Below are positions 6,218-9,715 of a stretch of 9,715 bases of DNA, piece after piece. This stretch comes from Alcanivorax sp. (GTDB lineage Bacteria > Pseudomonadota > Gammaproteobacteria > Pseudomonadales > Alcanivoracaceae), in contig SLJS01000371.1 of the NCBI GenBank assembly GCA_007135015.1, positions 1-9,715 on the forward strand, in the 5' to 3' direction. Numbering within the stretch: the stretch's first letter is position 1; every line of letters starts with the position of its first letter. The notes beneath the pieces are model-generated. The model was not told the origin of the DNA, did no database searches, and saw only the letters and a program-made list of their open reading frames with translations. Both the position numbers and the translations under genes were made by a program.

Positions 6218-7518
6218 AGTGCAATCGCCTGGATACCGCTCAGGCGGATTTCGGCGAACGCCTGGCCGCGCTGACCGCCTGGAGCGAGGAGCGCGACGGC
6301 CGGCTGGAGGCGGATGTGCGCGAGATCCTGCAGGCGGTGCGCTGGCGCGGCGATGCCGCCCTGCTGGAGTACAGCGAGCGCCTTGATCGCCTGCCGGCCG
6401 CGTCGGTCGGTGAGCTGGAAGTCTCCGCCGCGGCCATGCAGGCGGCGCTGGAGCGCATTCCCGCGGACCAGCGCAAGGCCCTGGAGGCGGCCGCCGCGCG
6501 CATCCGTGACTACCACGGCCGTCAGCAGCAGGAGTCCTGGCAGTACCGGGATGCCGACGGCACCCTGCTGGGCCAGCAGATTTCGGCGCTGGAGCGTGCC
6601 GGCATCTATGTGCCCGGCGGCAAGGCAGCCTATCCCAGCTCGGTGCTGATGAACGCCCTGCCGGCGAAGGTGGCCGGCGTGGAACAGGTGATCATGGTGG
6701 TCCCGGCTCCCGGTGGCGAGCGCAATGACATGGTGCTGGCGGCGGCGGCCATTGCCGGCGTGGACCGGCTGTTCACCCTGGGCGGCGCCCAGGCCGTGGC
6801 GGCGCTGGCCTATGGCACCGAAACCGTGCCCGCGGTGGACAAGATCGTGGGGCCGGGCAATCGCTGGGTGGCCGAGGCCAAGCGCCAGGTTTTCGGCACC
6901 GTGGGCATCGACATGATCGCCGGCCCTTCGGAGATTCTGGTGGTGGCCGACGGGGACAACGACCCGGACTGGATCGCCATGGATCTGTTCTCCCAGGCCG
7001 AGCACGACGAGGACGCCCGGGCCATGCTGATCAGCCCGGACGGGGACTTTCTCGACCGTGTCGAAGCGTCCATGGACAGGCTGGTCACGGAGCTCGAGCG
7101 CGAAGAGATCGTGCGCGCGGCCATGGCTGCCCGGGGTGCGCTGATCCGGGTGCGGGACCTGGACGAGGCCATGGCGCTGGTCAACCGCATTGCGCCGGAG
7201 CATCTGGAGCTGGCCCTGGAAGGCGCGGAGCAGTGGGCGCAGCGGGTGCGTCATGCCGGAGCGATCTTCCTGGGGCGTCATACCCCGGAAGCCTTCGGGG
7301 ACTACTGCGCCGGGCCCAACCATGTGCTGCCCACTTCCGCCACCGCGAGATTTTCCTCGCCGCTGGGCGTATACGACTTCCAGAAACGCACCTCGCTGAT
7401 CGGCTGTTCGCCGCGGAGCGCGAAGGCGCTGGCGGCGACGGCGTCGGTGCTGGCCCGGGGCGAGGGGCTGACTGCCCATGCCCGCTCCGCGGAATATCGC
7501 GGGGGAGAGGGGGAGTAG
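6214..7518 (+). CDS. hisD: Histidinol dehydrogenase HisD
   Basis: HisD oxidises L-histidinol to L-histidine through histidinal, the last two steps of the pathway, using NAD and a zinc ion. The product has 434 residues, equal to the E. coli enzyme. Zinc ligands can be placed as Gln261 and His264 (SQAEHDEDA), Asp363 (FGDYCAGPNH) and His422 (LTAHARS). The catalytic pair is Glu329-His330 in NRIAPEHLEL. Other family blocks are PGGKAAYPSSVLMN, VGPGNRWVAEAKRQVFG and DMIAGPSEILV. All are intact. It overlaps hisG by four bases, so the pair is coupled. A GC hairpin and a 7-bp repeat run separate it from hisC. Confidence 0.98.
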   Translation: MKCNRLDTAQADFGERLAALTAWSEERDGRLEADVREILQAVRWRGDAALLEYSERLDRLPAASVGELEVSAAAMQAALERIPADQRKALEAAAARIRDYHGRQQQESWQYRDADGTLLGQQISALERAGIYVPGGKAAYPSSVLMNALPAKVAGVEQVIMVVPAPGGERNDMVLAAAAIAGVDRLFTLGGAQAVAALAYGTETVPAVDKIVGPGNRWVAEAKRQVFGTVGIDMIAGPSEILVVADGDNDPDWIAMDLFSQAEHDEDARAMLISPDGDFLDRVEASMDRLVTELEREEIVRAAMAARGALIRVRDLDEAMALVNRIAPEHLELALEGAEQWAQRVRHAGAIFLGRHTPEAFGDYCAGPNHVLPTSATARFSSPLGVYDFQKRTSLIGCSPRSAKALAATASVLARGEGLTAHARSAEYRGGEGE

Positions 7519-7530
7519 CGCCGGGGCGCT
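7517..7530 (+). other. Small GC hairpin on the hisD stop codon
   Basis: AGCGCC (7517-7522) and GGCGCT (7525-7530) are exact reverse complements separated by GG, and the first two bases belong to the hisD TAG stop. No T tract follows, so a classic terminator is unlikely. A similar hairpin sits on the hisC stop. It may slow 3' exonuclease attack or simply be a chance GC palindrome. Confidence 0.35.
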
Positions 7531-7555
7531 GGTGTGGCCCGCCATGTCGTTACCT

Positions 7556-7590
7556 TCGCCCCTTGCCCCTTGTTACTTGTCCCTTGCCAC
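7556..7590 (-). repeat. Five-unit 7-bp repeat run between hisD and hisC
   Basis: On the minus strand, five consecutive 7-base units lie in exact register. In plus-strand order from 7556 they read GGGGCGA, GGGGCAA, GTAACAA, GGGACAA and GTGGCAA. All end in CRA, and the first two match the GRGGCRA consensus of the other two sites in the window. Only one arm is present, so this copy cannot form the long stem-loop seen elsewhere. It ends eight bases before the GGAGGG ribosome-binding site of hisC, placing a pyrimidine-rich leader in front of that gene. The rest of the 90-base gap shows no promoter I would defend. Confidence 0.8.
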
Positions 7591-7608
7591 TAGATCCCGG
7601 AGGGAACC

Positions 7609-8670
7609 ATGAGCCGTTACTGGAGCAAACCGGTCCATGATCTTGAGCCCTATGTGCCGGGGGAGCAGCCCGGTGGCGGGGACTGGATCAAGCTCAACAC
7701 CAACGAGAATCCCTTCGGGCCTTCGCCGCGTGCCCTGTCGGCCATCGCGGAGGCCGCCGGCGACAGCCTGCGTCTGTATCCCGACCCCGGCAATACCCTG
7801 TTCCGGCAGGCGGTGGCCGGGCACTGTGATGTGGAGGTGGAGCAGGTGTTTGCCGGCAACGGCTCCGACGAGGTGCTCGCGCACGCGTTCATGGCCTTCT
7901 TCCGCCAGCCGCGTCCCATCCTGTTTCCCGATATCACCTACAGCTTCTACAGGGTGTACTGCGGCCTCTACGGCATTGAGTACCGGACGCCGGAGCTGGA
8001 CGAGTCCCTGCGGCTGCGGCTGGAGGACTATCCGGCGGACAATGGCGGCATCATCTTTCCCAATCCCAATGCGCCGACGGGCCTGCTGCTGCCGCTGGAG
8101 GCGATTCGCGAACTGCTGGAGCGCAACCGCGATTCCGTGGTGGTGGTCGACGAAGCCTACATCGACTTCGGGGGCGAGTCGGCGGTTGCCCTGGTTCCCG
8201 AGTTCGAGAATCTGCTGGTGGTGCAGACCCTGTCCAAGTCCCGATCGCTGGCGGGTCTGCGGGTGGGGTTCGCCGTCGGCCAGCGGCCCCTGATCGAAGG
8301 GCTCGAACGCATTCGCGACAGCTTCAACTCCTACCCCCTGGACCGGCTGGCCGAGGCTGGCGCGGCCGCGGCGATGGCCGACAGGGAGTATTTCGCCCAG
8401 TGCCGACAGGCGGTCATGGAGCAGCGGGAATGGCTGCGTGGGCGGCTGGACGCGCTGGGCTTCGAGGTGCCGCCCTCGGCGGCGAATTTCCTGTTTGCCC
8501 GGCATCCGGACCATTCCGGAGAAAGTCTTGCCGAGGCCTTGCGGGAGAAGGCAATCCTGGTGCGCCACTTCTCCCGTCCCGAACGTATCCGCGACTTCCT
8601 GCGTATTACCCTCGGCACCCCGGAGCAGAACCGCGCCCTGGTCTCGGCGCTGGAGGCGATAGTGAAATAG
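7609..8670 (+). CDS. hisC: Histidinol-phosphate aminotransferase HisC
   Basis: HisC transfers an amino group from glutamate to imidazole acetol phosphate, giving histidinol phosphate; it uses pyridoxal 5'-phosphate and acts in the cytoplasm. The 353-residue product has the class I/II aminotransferase fold. Motifs are LNTNENPFGPSP at residues 29-40, FPNPNAPTG with Asn154, DEAYIDF with Asp181 and Tyr184, the cofactor lysine Lys210 in TLSKSRSLAGLRVG, phosphate-contacting Arg212, and RDFLRITLG near the C-terminus. The ATG at 7609 follows a strong GGAGGG site at four bases. It stands apart from hisD by 90 bases containing a repeat run, unlike the overlapped hisG-hisD pair, so its expression may be partly uncoupled. 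It ends at a structured region convergent with the protease gene. Confidence 0.97.
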   Translation: MSRYWSKPVHDLEPYVPGEQPGGGDWIKLNTNENPFGPSPRALSAIAEAAGDSLRLYPDPGNTLFRQAVAGHCDVEVEQVFAGNGSDEVLAHAFMAFFRQPRPILFPDITYSFYRVYCGLYGIEYRTPELDESLRLRLEDYPADNGGIIFPNPNAPTGLLLPLEAIRELLERNRDSVVVVDEAYIDFGGESAVALVPEFENLLVVQTLSKSRSLAGLRVGFAVGQRPLIEGLERIRDSFNSYPLDRLAEAGAAAAMADREYFAQCRQAVMEQREWLRGRLDALGFEVPPSAANFLFARHPDHSGESLAEALREKAILVRHFSRPERIRDFLRITLGTPEQNRALVSALEAIVK

Positions 8671-8684
8671 GCGCCTGCGGCGCC
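8670..8684 (+). other. Small GC hairpin on the hisC stop codon
   Basis: GGCGCC (8670-8675) and GGCGCC (8679-8684) form a perfect 6-bp stem with a TGC loop, beginning at the last base of the hisC TAG stop. It directly precedes the long 7-bp repeat hairpin. Together they give two stacked stem-loops at the mRNA end. Confidence 0.4.
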
Positions 8685-8685
8685 T

Positions 8686-8768
8686 GGGGCAAGGGGCAAG
8701 GGGCAAGGGGCAAGGGGCAAGGGGCAAGGGGCGCAACCTTGCTCCTTGGCCCTTGCTCCTTGTCCCTT
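8686..8768 (+). repeat. GGGGCAA tandem repeat forming a long stem-loop between convergent genes
   Basis: Six perfect copies of GGGGCAA run from 8686 to 8727, followed by a partial GGGGC. The right arm, 8737-8768, is the same heptamer in reverse complement with one change per unit. Arms 8698-8729 and 8737-8768 pair over 32 positions with 28 Watson-Crick matches and a 7-base loop. Three of the four mismatches become G:U pairs in the hisC-sense RNA. The stem is followed by a pyrimidine-rich TTCTTTCTATT stretch. The site fills nearly the whole gap between the hisC stop and the stop of the minus-strand protease gene, so it probably acts as a transcription barrier or mRNA 3'-end structure. That role is inferred, not shown. 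Confidence 0.85.
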
Positions 8769-8772
8769 CTTT

Positions 8773-9715
8773 CTATTCCGTCTCCGGCATCGGGCGGGTG
8801 CCGATCGTGACGTCCAGGTTCAGGCGTTCGCCGTTGCGTTGCACCTGCAGTGTCAGCTTCGTTCCCGGTTGGCTGCCGGCAATGAGGTTCATGGCTTCGC
8901 GCCCGTTGCCCAGCCTGTGGCCGTCGATGCCCACGAGAAGGTCTCCCGGTTCCAGGCCGGCTTCATGCGCCGGGCTTTCCCGGACCACCTCGGTGACCAC
9001 GCCGCCGCGAGCCTCGTCCAGGTCGAACGAGCGCGCCATGGACGGCGACAGATCCTGGACGGCCACACCCAGCCAGCCGCGTATCACGCGGCCGTGTTCA
9101 ATCAGGTCCGTCATGACCTGCCGGGCGGTGGACGCGGGCGTGGCAAAGCCGATGCCCTGCCAGCTTCCGTCCCGGGAGAGGATGGCGGTGTTGATGCCCA
9201 GCAGGTTGCCCTGGGTGTCCACCAGCGCGCCGCCGCTGTTGCCTTCGTTGATGGCCGCGTCGGTCTGGATGAAATTCTCGAAGGTGGCGATGCCCAGATT
9301 GGTGCGTCCGGTGGCGCTGACCACGCCCAGGGATACCGTCTGCCCCACGCCCAGGGGGTTGCCGATGGCGAGGACCACATCACCGACACTGGACGGTTCC
9401 GTCTTCTCCAGGGGGATGACCGGGAGGTCGTCCAGGGCCACTTTCAGCAGGGCCAGGTCGGTCTCCGGGTCGGTGCCCACCACCCGGGCCCGGCTGTCAC
9501 GGCCGTCCTGCAGGGCCACGATCACTTCGTCGGCATCCTGGATTACATGATAGCTGGTCAGTATGTAACCGTTCGGGGAAACGATCACGCCGGAGCCCAG
9601 GCTGGCCAGGATCCGTTCGCGGCGGGGCTCCTCCATGAAGCGCTTCAGGAAGGGGTCGTCGCGCAGGTGTCCACGGGTGACCATCTGGGTGGTATAGATG
9701 TTCACCACCGCCGGC
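8773..9715 (-). CDS. DegS/AlgW-like periplasmic serine protease with one PDZ domain (5' end outside window)
   Basis: This is a trypsin-like HtrA-family protease; 313 residues are visible and the frame stays open to the window edge, so the membrane anchor and true start are missing. The visible protein opens with PAVVNIYTTQ. The catalytic triad is His (codon 9547-9549, TSYHVI), Asp (codon 9457-9459, DPETDLALL) and Ser (codon 9235-9237, EGNSGGAL). One PDZ domain follows, about 8800-9085, starting GWLGVAV. A single PDZ and this gene neighbourhood point to DegS/AlgW, which cut the anti-sigma factor RseA/MucA when misfolded outer-membrane proteins bind the PDZ domain, releasing sigma-E/AlgU. In P. 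aeruginosa algW follows hisC. A DegQ/DegP protein would carry two PDZ domains. Family assignment is secure; the DegS versus AlgW name is a matter of lineage. Confidence 0.92.
   Translation of the reverse strand, partial: PAVVNIYTTQMVTRGHLRDDPFLKRFMEEPRRERILASLGSGVIVSPNGYILTSYHVIQDADEVIVALQDGRDSRARVVGTDPETDLALLKVALDDLPVIPLEKTEPSSVGDVVLAIGNPLGVGQTVSLGVVSATGRTNLGIATFENFIQTDAAINEGNSGGALVDTQGNLLGINTAILSRDGSWQGIGFATPASTARQVMTDLIEHGRVIRGWLGVAVQDLSPSMARSFDLDEARGGVVTEVVRESPAHEAGLEPGDLLVGIDGHRLGNGREAMNLIAGSQPGTKLTLQVQRNGERLNLDVTIGTRPMPETE

Noticed and set aside
5983..7545. 520-codon open frame on the minus strand opposite hisG and hisD
   Set aside because: It is antisense to two intact, motif-complete enzymes, and its translation is rich in Arg, Gly, His and Gln with no recognisable domain. 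Long antisense frames are expected in DNA this GC-rich.
7573..8736. 387-codon minus-strand frame opposite hisC with a Pro/Leu/Ala/Cys repeat N-terminus
   Set aside because: The apparent protein repeat (PLPLAPC units) is only the GGGGCAA DNA repeat read in frame; the rest is the hisC shadow.
8686..8768. Possible CRISPR array or VNTR-coded peptide
   Set aside because: The units are 7 bp with no spacers, so this is not CRISPR; the stop codons of both flanking genes lie outside the run, so it is not coding.

Overview
The window looks like a piece of chromosome from a GC-rich gammaproteobacterium, by eye about two thirds G+C. The gene order closely matches the region I know from Pseudomonas aeruginosa around rpoN/kdsD/ttg2/murA/hisGDC/algW. 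The short-form HisG and the murA-hisG-hisD-hisC linkage rule out an enteric relative. A purple-sulfur or Ectothiorhodospiraceae-type lineage would fit, but I cannot fix the genus from sequence alone.

Layout: positions 1-2946, minus strand, hold a tightly overlapped lipopolysaccharide operon, kdsD-kdsC-lptC-lptA-lptB. It makes the Kdo precursor and then builds the LPS export machine; lptB runs off the left edge. A 160-bp divergent region separates kdsD from mlaC on the plus strand. MlaC is a periplasmic phospholipid shuttle. The ABC-transporter genes mlaF, mlaE and mlaD that normally precede it, and mlaB that normally follows, are absent. A large repeat-built inverted element and a GC hairpin lie between mlaC and ibaG. 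From 4016 to 8670 the plus strand carries ibaG, murA, hisG, hisD and hisC: a BolA-family protein, the first committed step of peptidoglycan synthesis, and three histidine biosynthesis enzymes. From 8773 to the right edge, on the minus strand and convergent with hisC, is a DegS/AlgW-like serine protease with one PDZ domain. It is cut at its N-terminus by the window edge.

The genes share an envelope theme: LPS synthesis and transport, phospholipid trafficking, peptidoglycan precursor synthesis and a periplasmic stress protease. The his genes are the conserved metabolic passengers of this locus. All proteins look intact where the window covers them, with the catalytic residues I could check in place.

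The most unusual content is non-coding. Three intergenic sites (3759-3920, 7556-7590, 8686-8768) are built from one degenerate 7-bp unit, consensus GRGGCRA. Two of them fold into long stem-loops whose mismatches are mostly G:U-compatible in the plus-strand transcript. I found no CRISPR array, tRNA, rRNA, transposase, phage gene or new enzymatic system. The repeat family and the stripped-down mla locus are the two points most worth a second look.
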